In this document: in pieces, positions 19,374 to 28,564 of the stretch
Layout of the letters: every line of letters begins with the position of its first letter
How positions within the stretch are numbered: the first letter of the stretch is position 1
Assembly (NCBI GenBank): GCA_014284505.1
Contig: JAAFYY010000001.1
Location: forward strand, 186,001-250,000
Source of the DNA: Streptacidiphilus sp. 4-A2
Lineage (GTDB): Bacteria; Actinomycetota; Actinomycetes; Streptomycetales; Streptomycetaceae
Reading direction: 5' to 3'
DNA length: 64,000 nucleotides
Position numbers and translations under genes: made by a program
Notes under the pieces: generated by a model
What the model was told of the DNA's origin: nothing
The model's input: the letters and a program-made list of their open reading frames with translations, nothing else
The model's database searches: none

Positions 19374-20255
19374 ATGTGCCGCCTTTTCGGGTTGTCGAGC
19401 GCGCCTCATCGGATCAAGGCCGCCTTCTGGCTGGTCGAAGCCCCGGACAGCCTGAGCACGCAGAGCCGGGCGAATCCCGACGGGACCGGCGTCGGTGTGT
19501 TCACCCCGGACGGCACCCCAGTCGCCTACCGCCAGCCGGTCGCCGCCTGGGAGGACCGTGACTTCGCCCTGGAGGCCCGCGACCTAGAGTCCACGACGTT
19601 CGTGGCGCATGTGCGCTTCGCCTCCACCGGGGAGCTCACCACAGCCAACACCCACCCTTTCCAGCAGGACGGCCGGCTGTTCGCTCACAACGGCGTCATC
19701 GAGGGCCTGGACGCGCTGGAAGCACGCCTGGCCGCGCTCGGTACCGACCTGGCCGGCCTGGTCCACGGCCAGACGGACTCGGAGCGCTTCTTCGCCCTGA
19801 TCACCACCGAGATCCGCCGGCACCACGGCGATGTCACTGCCGGGATCACCGCGGCCGCGACCTGGGTGGCGGCCAATCTGCCCGTCTTCTGTCTCAACCT
19901 GATCCTCACCACGCCGGACGGCCTGTGGGCGCTGCGGTACCCCGGGACCCACGAGTTGTACCTCCTGGAGCGCGGACCCGGCGGCCCGGGTACAGCCACT
20001 CCCCTGGACCACGCCGACAGCAGGAGCCGCGTCCACGCCCGGTCGTCCGACCTGGCGCAGGTTCCGTGCGTGGTCGTGGCCAGTGAACGCATGGACGACG
20101 ATCCCGGCTGGCGGCTGCTGCGGGCGGGAGAGCTGGTCCGGGTCGATCCCGGTACAGCGATCACCTCGACCGTCGCCGTCCCCCAGCCGCCCGCGCACCC
20201 GCTCGCGGTGGCCGACCTGCACGCCCGCGCCGCGGCCTCGCAGAGCACCCACTGA
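19374..20255 (+). CDS. Class II glutamine amidotransferase (GATase_4, YafJ-like)
   Basis: ATG 19374 is followed directly by Cys2 (MCRLFGLSS), the N-terminal nucleophile of Ntn-type amidotransferases. Other family features are SRANPDGTGVGVF, the conserved FVAHVRFASTGELTTANTHPF loop (Arg and Thr binding glutamine) and FAHNGVIEG. About 293 residues, the usual length for stand-alone YafJ-like proteins. It probably hydrolyses glutamine or a gamma-glutamyl compound; the acceptor is unknown because no synthase domain is attached. It diverges from the DedA gene. Confidence 0.92.
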   Translation: MCRLFGLSSAPHRIKAAFWLVEAPDSLSTQSRANPDGTGVGVFTPDGTPVAYRQPVAAWEDRDFALEARDLESTTFVAHVRFASTGELTTANTHPFQQDGRLFAHNGVIEGLDALEARLAALGTDLAGLVHGQTDSERFFALITTEIRRHHGDVTAGITAAATWVAANLPVFCLNLILTTPDGLWALRYPGTHELYLLERGPGGPGTATPLDHADSRSRVHARSSDLAQVPCVVVASERMDDDPGWRLLRAGELVRVDPGTAITSTVAVPQPPAHPLAVADLHARAAASQSTH

Positions 20256-20951
20256 GCCTGCCCCAAGGGTCACCGGCCGCGCCTGACCCGTCCGCCCGGC
20301 CGCACCGGCCTGGTCGGGCCGGCCGAAGGCCGAGCGACCGTCCAGCCACCCGGGTCCATATCCGACGCATCGTCAACTACTGCTGTTGCGATGGCTGTTG
20401 GTCGGCCCATGGGCACCCGGCGCCCGACGCCGGGCCTGCATTCTTCCGAGGATCAACACCCCGTACCGGATCGAGTCGTTTTCCATCCAATAACCGAACG
20501 AGGACTTGACGGCGGCCATTCACGGATCGAGACTTCACGCAGCAGGGCGCCCGACGCAGGGCTGCTGGTTCCGACCGATATGCGCATGACCTGAAAGAAA
20601 GTCAGCACGTCAGCCATGCCCACCGGTTGACGGATCGAGAGCGGCTGTCCACCCCGCAGTCCCCGAGTCGAACCGATCTCCGGACGGTGTCCATGCAAGT
20701 CTTGAACCAATGGCGCCGTGGATGTCGACGGTCGCCGCCCCGGCAGCCCCGTCCACGCCGCGCGCCCGACCGTGGGCCCGCTCCGGTGCGCCGTCCAGCA
20801 GCGGACCGCCGTAGGGCTCCGGCCACGGTTGCCGCCCGCCCACCCGTCGCCCGGGCCGCCGCCCGGGCTGTGCCGTGGAACGCCGAGCGGGCAGGGCCCA
20901 CCGAGTTCCACCCGCTGTGCTCCCCCCTCCCCCACCTGTTTCGGAGGCCTC
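20256..20951. other. Intergenic region upstream of the GH3 gene
   Basis: About 700 bases with no supported gene. A weak promoter candidate, TTGACG at 20506 and GAGACT at 20529 with a 17-base spacer, lies 420 bases upstream of the GH3 start. I saw no LacI-type palindrome of the kind that often controls sugar hydrolases. Confidence 0.45.
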
Positions 20952-23900
20952 ATGCGGAATTCCCTGTACAGACCCTGGCTCGGAGAACGGCGGTGGCTCT
21001 GGTCACCTTGTCCGGGTCGCTGCTGGCGACCACCACCGGCGCCCCACCCGCCGCCGCGGCCTCGACCGCCTGTCCGTGGGTCGGATCGAGTGCGCCGATC
21101 CCGCAGCGCGTCAGCGAGCTGATGTCCAAGATGTCGCTGTCGCAGGAGATCAGCCTGATGACCGGGACAGGCGGTTCGAGTTATGTCGGATTCACCCCGG
21201 CCATCGGGTCGTTGTGCATTCCGGCGATGAACCTGGAGGACGGCCCGGGCGGGGTGGGCGACGGCCTTTCGAATGTGACGCAGCTGCCCGCACCGGTCGA
21301 TGTCGCCGCGACCTGGGACACCGCGGCGGAGCAGCAGTACGGCCAGATCATCGGCGACGAGCAGGCGGCCAAGGGCAGCACCGTCGACCTGGGCCCGACC
21401 ATCAACATCGTCCGCGATCCGCGCTGGGGCCGGGCCTTTGAGTCGGTCGGCGAAGACCCCTACCTCAACGGCCAGTTGGGGGCGGCTGACATCCAGGGCG
21501 TGCAGTCCAGCGGGGTGATGGCGCAGGTCAAGCACTTCGCGGTGTACAACCAGGAGACCAACCGCAACGAGCCGGCGGACAACGCCGTTGTCAGCGACCA
21601 GGCGATGCAAGAGATCTACCTGCCCGCGTTCCAGGCCGCGGTGCAGCAGGGCGCGGCCTCCTCGGTGATGTGCTCCTACAGCTACATCAACGGCACCGCC
21701 GCGTGTCAGAACCCGTACACGCTGAGCACGGTGCTGCGCCAGCAGTTCGGCTTCGGCGGTTTCGTCACCTCGGACTGGGGTGCCACGCACTCGACCGTGG
21801 CGTCGGCGAACGCCGGGCTCACCATGGACATGCCCGGCAGTGACGGGTACTACGGCAGCGCCTTGCAGTCCGCGGTCACTTCCGGGCAGGTGAGCCAGTC
21901 CACCATCAACACCGAGGTGTCCCAGATCCTGACCGAGATGTTCGCCTTCGGCGAGTTCGACAAGCCGACCGCGGGCTCTCCGGCCGAGACCGCCACGAGT
22001 GCGACCGACCAGGCCGATGCCGGAGCACTGGCCGAGGAGGGTACGGTGCTGCTGAAGAACAGCGGCAACGCCCTTCCGCTCGGCTCCTCGGACTCCTCGA
22101 TCGCGGTGATCGGCGCGGACGCCTCCACCAGCCCACAGACCAGCGGCGGCGGCAGCGCCGGCGTGACCTCCAGCGGCACGGTCACCCCGTTGCAGGGCAT
22201 CGAGGCCGCCGCACCGAGCGGGGTGTCGGTGAGCTACAACGACGGCTCCTCGGACAGCTCGGCAGCTTCCGCCGCCGCGGCGGCCGGCGTCGCGGTGGTC
22301 TTCGTCAGCGACTACGAGTCCGAGGGCAGCGACCTCTCCAGCATCGACCTCGGTACCGCGGACGACAGTCTGATCTCGGCGGTCGCCGCGGCCAACCCCG
22401 ACACCATCGTGGTGCTCAACACCGGCTCCGCGGTCACCATGCCGTGGCTGTCGTCGGTCAAGGGCGTCCTGGAGGCCTGGTACCCCGGCCAGGAGGACGG
22501 TACCGCGATCGCCAGCGTGCTGTTCGGCAGGACCGACCCGTCCGGCCACCTGACGGTGACCTTCCCGGCCTCGCTGTCCCAGGTCCCGGCGAGCACCGCC
22601 GCGCAGTGGCCCGGAACCAACGGCACCGTGCAGTACTCCGAGGGCGTCGACGTCGGCTACCGCTGGTACGACAGCAAGGGCCTCACACCGCTGTTCCCGT
22701 TCGGCTACGGCCTGTCCTACACCAGCTTCTCCTTCAGCAACCTGCACGTCGGCAGCCTGTCAGCCGGGGGTACGGCCACCGTGACCGCGACCGTCACCAA
22801 CACCGGCTCGCGAGCAGGGGCGGACGTCGCCCAGCTCTATGTCACCGACCCGGCTGCCTCCGGCCAGCCACCGCTCCAGCTCGAAGGCTTCCAGCGGGTC
22901 AGCCTGCAGCCAGGACAGGCCCAGACGGTGAGCTTCCCGCTCACCCAGCAGAACCTGCGCTACTGGAACGCGACCTCGAACAACTGGGCCACCAGCACCG
23001 GGAACTACGGCATCTCGGTGGGCGACTCCAGCGCCGGCCTGCCGCTGACCGGGACGCTGCCGGTCTCCAGCGGCCAGCTGGGTACGCCGGTCACCCTCAC
23101 CAACCCCGGGCCGCAGGAACAACTGGCCGGCGCCGCCGCGAACCTCGCGCTCAGCGCGTCCGACAGCAACAGCGGCCAGACCCTGACCTACTCGGCCGGC
23201 GGCCTGCCGGCCGGCACCTCGCTCAACTCCGGCACCGGCGTGATCACCGGCACCCCGACCACCGCCGGCACCAGCACCGTCACGGTGACCGCCACCGACG
23301 GCACCGGTGCCACCGCTGACCAGTCCTTCACCTGGACCGTCGAACCCTCCGGCACCGGCACCGCGGCCACCCCGCTGGTCGGCTACGGCGGCCTGTGCCT
23401 GGATCTGAGCAGTGACAGCAACACCCCCGGCAGCAAGGTCGACGTGTACACCTGCAACGGCACCAACGGCCAGCAGTGGACGACCGAGCCGAACGGCACC
23501 GTCCAGGCCGACGGCAACTGCCTGGACGTCCAGGGCGGAGGCACCGCCGGCGGCACCCCGGTCGAACTGGACCCCTGCTCCGGCAGCGGCGCCCAGCAAT
23601 GGGTCGCGCAGTCCGACGGCGCCCTGCTGAACCCGGAGTCCGACGACTGCCTGGTGGACCCGGGCGATTCGACCACCCTGGCCACCCAGGTACAGATCGC
23701 CGGCTGCACCGGCGGCTCCGACCAGGCCTGGCATCACCGGCCGCCACCAGCGGGACAGTGACCGGCTACAACGGCCTGTGCCTGGACGTCCGCGGGGACA
23801 ACTCCGCCGACCGCACGCCGGTCCAGGTGTACAACTGCAACGGCACGGCCGCACAGTCCTGGACCACCGAACCCGACGGAACCCTGCGCGCCCTGGGCAA

Positions 23901-24122
23901 GTGCCTGGACGTCAACGGCGGCGGAACCGCGAACGGTACCGCGGTCCAGCTGTACACCTGCAACGGCACCGGAGCACAGAACTGGCAGCCCCAGCCCGAC
24001 GGCGAACTGACCAACCCCCAGTCCGGAAGCTGCCTCGACGACACCGGCGACGGCGGATCCGGCACCCAGCTCCAGATCTGGGCCTGCGGGACGGCGCCAA
24101 CCAGCAGTGGAAGCTGCCGTAA
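20952..24122 (+). CDS. Secreted GH3 beta-glucosidase-like enzyme with Ig-like and two ricin-type lectin domains
   Basis: ATG 20952 follows CGGAGG. A shift near 20965 leads into the signal peptide (ALVTLSGSLLATTTG, then APPAAAAS). The GH3 N-domain has LEDGPGGVGDG, DPRWGRAFESVGEDPYL, KHFAVYNQE and the nucleophile Asp in VTSDWGATHS. The GH3 C-domain and Fn3-like domain follow (GYGLSYTSFSFS; TVTNTGSRAGADVAQLY), then a putative Ig domain (GGLPAGTSLNSGTGVITGTP). At the end there are two QxW-type ricin B domains (GLCLDL...QQWTTE; GLCLDV...QNWQPQ), joined by a shift near 23735 and completed by one near 24088 to WKLP. About 1,057 residues. It is probably extracellular and binds and cleaves plant or fungal glycans; exact sugar unknown. 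Confidence 0.9.
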
Positions 24123-24154
24123 CACCCGACCCCACAACCCCGGTCTGAAAGTCC

Positions 24155-24189
24155 GTGCGGTGGCGCCGAAACCCCCGGCGCCACCGCAC
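24155..24189 (+). terminator. Stem-loop terminator after the GH3 gene
   Basis: GTGCGGTGGCGCCG and its exact complement form a 14-bp stem around a 7-base loop, 32 bases after the stop. The right arm is repeated once directly downstream (GGCGCCACCGCACAGTCG twice), giving a short direct repeat. Confidence 0.75.
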
Positions 24190-24308
24190 AGTCGTGGCGC
24201 CACCGCACAGTCGGAGCGGATGCACGCAGGGATGTATCGTCCACTGCGGGCACGGTCGACGGGGCGTCGGTGTGCCGGGGCCGTTCCCGCCGGGCCCCGG
24301 CCGGGGGG

Positions 24309-24812
24309 TCACGCGTCCGGGTGCGCCGGCAGGGCGAGCCAGTGCGACCAGGAGATGTCGCGTCCCAGGAAGCGCGGCTGCGCGAAGGGCCAGTCGGCGG
24401 CAATCCACCGCGGCACCAGCGCGTCCAGGGCCTGCTCGACCTCGCCGCCCACCAGCTCGTCCACCACCCACCAGGAGATTTCGCCGTCCGCGCCGGACTT
24501 CTCCGGCGGGTCGATGTAGACGCAGCCGAGCAGGGCGGTCTCCGCCGAGTCGAACAGCGCGTAGTTGAAGGACTGGTGTGCCGCGATCTCCTTCTCGTGC
24601 CGCAGCAGGTCGGCCTGGTCGGCCTCGTAGGTCATGGTGGCCGCGGGCCAGCCCCAGGCCGGACCGAAGATGCTCCACAGCCGCTCGCGCGAGCCCATCA
24701 CGGCCGGATAGTCGAGCGGGGTGTCCACCTCCCGGATCGGCCGCAGGTGATGCCCGGCGCCCGGCAGCGGGACCAGGACGGGGTGGACGAAGTCATCGGG
24801 AAGCCAGCTCAT
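24309..24812 (-). CDS. GNAT-family N-acetyltransferase
   Basis: The start is ATG 24812 (MSWLPDDFVHPVLVPLPGAG) and the protein has 167 residues. HHLRPIREVDTPLDYPAVMGS resembles the first strand-helix of GNAT proteins; FNYALFDSAETALLGCVYIDPPEKSGADGEISWWVVDE is the central strand pair with an acidic substrate site. The usual RxxGxG acetyl-CoA loop is not clear, so the assignment rests on overall pattern and resemblance to conserved streptomycete proteins of this type. No clear ribosome site. Substrate unknown. Confidence 0.7.
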   Translation of the reverse strand: MSWLPDDFVHPVLVPLPGAGHHLRPIREVDTPLDYPAVMGSRERLWSIFGPAWGWPAATMTYEADQADLLRHEKEIAAHQSFNYALFDSAETALLGCVYIDPPEKSGADGEISWWVVDELVGGEVEQALDALVPRWIAADWPFAQPRFLGRDISWSHWLALPAHPDA

Positions 24813-24862
24813 GGCGCCCGACCGTAGCACCGCCCGGTCGTCCGCTCCTCCGGTTTTCCCGC

Positions 24863-25483
24863 CTACGACGCACACCCGCCCTCGTCCCCAGGGGGAACTC
24901 CTTCACCTTGGCTGCCGAAGCCGGCACTGAACGCGGCGTCGGCCTGACGTACAGCGTCCGAGTAGGCGTAGGCGTCGGCGGTCGGGTGCAGGAAACGCGA
25001 CCTGCCTGGTTCAAGGCGCAGCACTGCCATGGTGTACCGGCTTTCCGGGCCACCCCAGAGGTAGTTGCGGATCACCGCCAGTCCTCCGGCGCGGTCCACA
25101 TGGTCGGCGGCTCCCCGTACCGTGGCCAGGAACCAGAGCGGGTTGCGAAAGCACTCGGTGGCCACCGTGAGGTTCGCGACGGTGACAAAGCCGTCCTCGC
25201 TGTAGTGGAAGCGAGCGAGAGACGGCAGCTCGGCGCTTTCCACAAGGGCGTTCAGGTGACTGCGGTGGTCACCTTCGGACAGCCAACGGTCGACGCAGTC
25301 GAAGTCCATCTCCCCGTGCAGGGAGAAGGGCATGCCCCCGCCCTGCCCCGTCGCGTCCTCATGACCGCACATGTCAGCCCAGTCCGACCAACAGGACGTG
25401 GGCCGCGCAGGCGCCGCGAGGTACTCCTTCAGCGCTGTCGGCGGGAGCCGGAACCGCGCCATCACGGAATACGGTTCGGACAT
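24863..25483 (-). CDS. Conserved hypothetical protein
   Basis: This is an intact 206-residue soluble protein beginning MSEPYSVMARFRLPPTALKEYL. It has no signal peptide or membrane segment. It is rich in aromatic and acidic residues, with HYSEDGFVTVANL and FLATVRGAADHVDRAGGLAVIRNYLW segments. The single-domain shape resembles immunity-type proteins found beside polymorphic toxins, but no toxin lies nearby, so no function is proposed. The start could also be Met8 at 25462; neither has a good ribosome site. Confidence 0.6.
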   Translation of the reverse strand: MSEPYSVMARFRLPPTALKEYLAAPARPTSCWSDWADMCGHEDATGQGGGMPFSLHGEMDFDCVDRWLSEGDHRSHLNALVESAELPSLARFHYSEDGFVTVANLTVATECFRNPLWFLATVRGAADHVDRAGGLAVIRNYLWGGPESRYTMAVLRLEPGRSRFLHPTADAYAYSDAVRQADAAFSAGFGSQGEGVPPGDEGGCAS

Positions 25484-26141
25484 GGAGGCTTCGCCACCCT
25501 TCGTACGTCGGAACGCAGCACAGGGTGCATCCTCGCAGTCAGCTCAACTCCGTTGTCACCCAGCCCGTCCGGCGTGCCCACGGACACGGCTGCGGCGGGT
25601 TCGGGGCAGCCCGCGGGAGTTGTCGGGCGTCCCCTCCGTGATGCCGCTGCGGCAGCCGAACAATTGACGCCCGCGCGGCGTCGGGCGCGGCAACAGACCG
25701 TTCCCAATATCACGCAGCGATCAATTCGAGTCAAGGCATATCGAAGAAGACCGATGCAATGGAGATCCCCGGGAGCGGGCTCGATACGGCCATGACGACC
25801 GCCCGTCCAGAGCGCCCGAGAGCCCGTGCCGCGACGGGGCGGCGGGCCCCACGGACAACCACGCATCACCCCACTACATACGCCCCAACGGAAGGCATAT
25901 ACACAGGTCAAACCCGGGATGATGGCGGCGTCGACCGCGAACTCGGCGGTGCGCCCAGGCCACGGAGACCGCCTCCCGCTATTCGTCATGGATCATCCAC
26001 CCGGGCAGCGTATGAATAAATTAATGATGAACAAGGCAATCGGGCGGGCTGACTTCTTCCCCCGAGTCTACGCGCGTGGTTGTCTGGTCCGCGGCTCGGT
26101 TCGCAATGGCCGTGCCCCTTCACGGACCAAGGGAGAGAAGA
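25484..26141. other. Intergenic region upstream of the phospholipase D-like gene
   Basis: About 650 bases without a supported gene. Two AT-rich islands stand out for this genome, around 25695-25760 and 26010-26040 (with TATGAATAAATTAATGATG in the second); the latter is a likely promoter zone for the downstream secreted protein. Open frames here lack coding character. Confidence 0.4.
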
Positions 26142-27152
26142 ATGTTACGCATATCAATGCGCCGCGCCGGGATCGCTGTCGTCGCGGGCGCGGCCGCCTT
26201 CGGCACCGCCGCCCTCCCCGCCCACGCCAGCGCACCCGCCGCCACCGCCGCCTCGCCCACCTACTCCGCGTTCGCCTTCGCCCTCGGCTCCAGCGAGCCG
26301 ACGATCTACTCGTTCATCAACTCAGCCACCACATCGCTCAACATGACCATGTACGAGCTCAACGACACCACCGCGGTCAACGACCTGATCGCCCGCGAGA
26401 AGGCCGGTGCCACCGTCCGGGTCATCCTCGACCAGGCGAACAAGAGCACCAACCAGACCGCCTACAACGCGCTCAAGGCCGCTGGTGTCGGGGTTGTCTG
26501 GTCCTCCACCTCGTTCACCTACACCCACCAGAAGACCATCACGGTCAACAACGACGAATCGCTGGTCCTGACCGGCAACCTGACCTCCGAGTACTACCCG
26601 ACCAGCCGCGACTACGGGGTCTTCGACAACGACGCCAACGACGTCGCCGCCATCGTCAAGGTCTTCAACGACGACTACACCCACACCTCGATCACCCCCG
26701 GCGACGGCGACAACCTGCTGTGGTCGCCGACCACCGCGCAGAACAGACTGCTGTCCGTGATCAACGGCGCGACCAAGACCCTGGACGTCGAGGAGGAGGA
26801 GTTCAGCGACTCCGCCGTCGTCGACGCAATCGTCGCCCGTGCCAAGGCGGGTGTGGACGTGCGCGTCGTCCTGGAGACGCCCTCCGACTACTCCTCGGAG
26901 GTCAAGGAGGTCGAGTCGGCCGGCGGCACCGTCGTGGGCTATTCCTCCAGCACCGGCTTCTACATCCACGCCAAGGCCATCGTCGCCGACTACGGGCTGC
27001 CCACGCAGGAGGTCGAGGCCGGCTCGATGAACATCACCAGCAACTCGCTCAAGGACAACCGCGAACTCGGGATCATCCTGAGCGACTCGGGCGTCGCCTC
27101 CGTCATCGAGACCGCCTTCAACAGCGACTACGCCGGAGGCACCAAGGCCTGA
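26142..27152 (+). CDS. Secreted phospholipase D-like protein
   Basis: ATG 26142 follows AGGGAGAG. The second codon is TTA, a rare codon that suggests bldA control. A signal peptide covers residues 1-30 (RRAGIAVVAGAAAFGTAALP, cleavage after AHA). Two PLD half-sites are seen: HQKTITVNND, where the usual Asp at position 8 is Asn, and IHAKAIVAD, a full HxKxxxxD. Conserved GNLTSEY and GSMNITSNSL follow each, as in the PLD superfamily. 336 residues. It is an extracellular phosphodiesterase, nuclease or phospholipase; substrate unknown. Confidence 0.9.
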   Translation: MLRISMRRAGIAVVAGAAAFGTAALPAHASAPAATAASPTYSAFAFALGSSEPTIYSFINSATTSLNMTMYELNDTTAVNDLIAREKAGATVRVILDQANKSTNQTAYNALKAAGVGVVWSSTSFTYTHQKTITVNNDESLVLTGNLTSEYYPTSRDYGVFDNDANDVAAIVKVFNDDYTHTSITPGDGDNLLWSPTTAQNRLLSVINGATKTLDVEEEEFSDSAVVDAIVARAKAGVDVRVVLETPSDYSSEVKEVESAGGTVVGYSSSTGFYIHAKAIVADYGLPTQEVEAGSMNITSNSLKDNRELGIILSDSGVASVIETAFNSDYAGGTKA

Positions 27153-27775
27153 CCCACCATCAGCAACCGAGCGCCGCCGGCCGAACACCCAGGTACGGGC
27201 AACCTCCCCCCAGCGCCCCGCACCCCGCACCCCGCACCCCGCACCCCGGCGGCGCTCACGCGCGGACCCGCCACGTGCGCTCCCTGCTCCCGCCGATCAA
27301 TCCGGTTCGGTTCCGGCCTGGTCCCGCCATCCGGCCGCAGGCCGTCAGTTCCTCCATCGATGACGACACGTCGCACTCTCCCGGCAAGCACTGCGTCCAA
27401 GGCCGGGGGCCGGGGGCCGGGAGCGGGGCGGGAAAGGATCTGCGGGTCTGAGTAAACATCCTCCTGCCCGGCGGGCTGTTTCTGGGTACCAGGGTCGGCG
27501 GCGGGGCTGTCGGCGGTGTTCGGAGCGAGGAGGGCGGGCGTCTCATGAGGGATCCGATGATTCTGGCCGGGGTGGCGGGGGCGGCGAGGGCTGTGCCGGC
27601 TGATCTCGGTATGGGGAACGGTGGCGCGCGAACGTGTGCACAGCCGTGTTGTCGCGACAGTGCTGCGGACGGCTCACGAGGGAGCTACCGTGGCTGAACG
27701 GGGGCCCAGCGGAGGCGAGTTGACCGTCCACATGCCGGTCACGGCTGTGGCTGGCGGTCCGCGAGGAGCGCAGCG
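27153..27775. other. Intergenic region upstream of the sigma factor gene
   Basis: About 620 bases with no supported gene. It contains the heptamer repeat listed separately. No clear promoter match was found; a GAGGAG site just before 27776 serves the sigma gene. Confidence 0.45.
27216..27247. repeat. Heptamer tandem repeat CCCCGCA (4.5 copies)
   Basis: Four exact copies of CCCCGCA and a final CCCC lie 60 bases downstream of the phospholipase D-like gene. This is a simple intergenic repeat with no evident function. Confidence 0.85.
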
Positions 27776-28564
27776 ATGAGCAGTGGCAACGCGGTACCGG
27801 CGAGTACGGCGGGCTCGGTGGATCCGATGGGGCGGGCGGGACCGGAGAGGGCCGCAGTGCCCGAGTCCTTCGCGGAGTTCTGGACCCGGACCTCGACGGG
27901 CATGGTCGCCAAAGCGGTCATGCTGTGCGGCCATGTGCAGGACGCCGAGGACGCCGTCCAGGACTCGTACATCGAGGCAGCCAAGGTGTGGGACCGGATC
28001 GGCGGCTACCAGTCCGCCGAGGGGTGGGTCTACAAGGTCATGCGGCAGCGCCTGTGGAAGACCGCGCGGGCCCGCTCCAGGCACCGCAAGGCACTCTTGC
28101 AGCTGCCGGTGCCGCCGGGGGCCACCCAGCTGGAGAACGACACCGCAAGCGAGGTGCTCGCGGCACTCGCGCTGCTGCCGCATCAGCAGCGAATGGTGTT
28201 ACTGCTGTGCTGTGTCGACCGGCTGACGCAGGAAGAGGTCGCCACCATGCTCGGAATCAGGCGCGGCACGGTGGCCAACCACCTCTTCAAGGCGCGCCGC
28301 ACCCTCGCGGCGGCGCTCGGTATGACGCCTCCGAAGGGCCGCGCCGACCGGGACTCCCTGCTGGCTGACCGCACCTGGGCAGGGCCGGTCACCGACCCGC
28401 TCGACGAGGCTCTGCTGGGCGCGGGCACCTGGCTGCGCGCGGCGTTCGAGACGGATCCGGGCTCGCTGGACCGCATCCGGGATCACCTCGCCCAGCACGG
28501 CGCCGGGCAGGATGCCGGGCAGGATGCCGGGGAGGGCGCGGGTACCCGCGGGGAGGGGGCATGA
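27776..28564 (+). CDS. ECF-type (sigma-70 family) RNA polymerase sigma factor
   Basis: ATG 27776 follows GAGGAG. Sigma region 2 is at about residues 30-90 (FAEFWTRTSTGMVAKAVMLC, then DAEDAVQDSYIEAAKVWDRIGGY) and region 4 at about 125-175 (LALLPHQQRMVLLLCCVDRLTQEEVATMLGIRRGTVANHLFKARRTLAAAL). The ~70 residues after region 4 form a C-terminal extension with a GQDAGQDAGEGAG tail. A TTA leucine codon at 28199-28201 suggests bldA control. Its stop overlaps the start of the M48 protease gene (ATGA), so the two are translationally coupled; the protease may be its target or regulator. No anti-sigma factor is adjacent. Confidence 0.9.
   Translation: MSSGNAVPASTAGSVDPMGRAGPERAAVPESFAEFWTRTSTGMVAKAVMLCGHVQDAEDAVQDSYIEAAKVWDRIGGYQSAEGWVYKVMRQRLWKTARARSRHRKALLQLPVPPGATQLENDTASEVLAALALLPHQQRMVLLLCCVDRLTQEEVATMLGIRRGTVANHLFKARRTLAAALGMTPPKGRADRDSLLADRTWAGPVTDPLDEALLGAGTWLRAAFETDPGSLDRIRDHLAQHGAGQDAGQDAGEGAGTRGEGA

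Noticed and set aside
20453..22747. A 764-residue minus-strand open frame over the GH3 gene
   Set aside because: It is antisense to intact GH3 motifs and rich in Gly/Val/Arg without domain features.
25484..25989. A minus-strand open frame of about 175 codons upstream of the hypothetical gene
   Set aside because: Mixed Arg/Cys/Gly composition, no ribosome site and no family resemblance.
25826..27451. A 541-residue plus-strand frame overlapping the phospholipase D-like gene
   Set aside because: It is out of frame with the signal peptide and HKD motifs and consists mostly of Arg/Gln/Pro strings.
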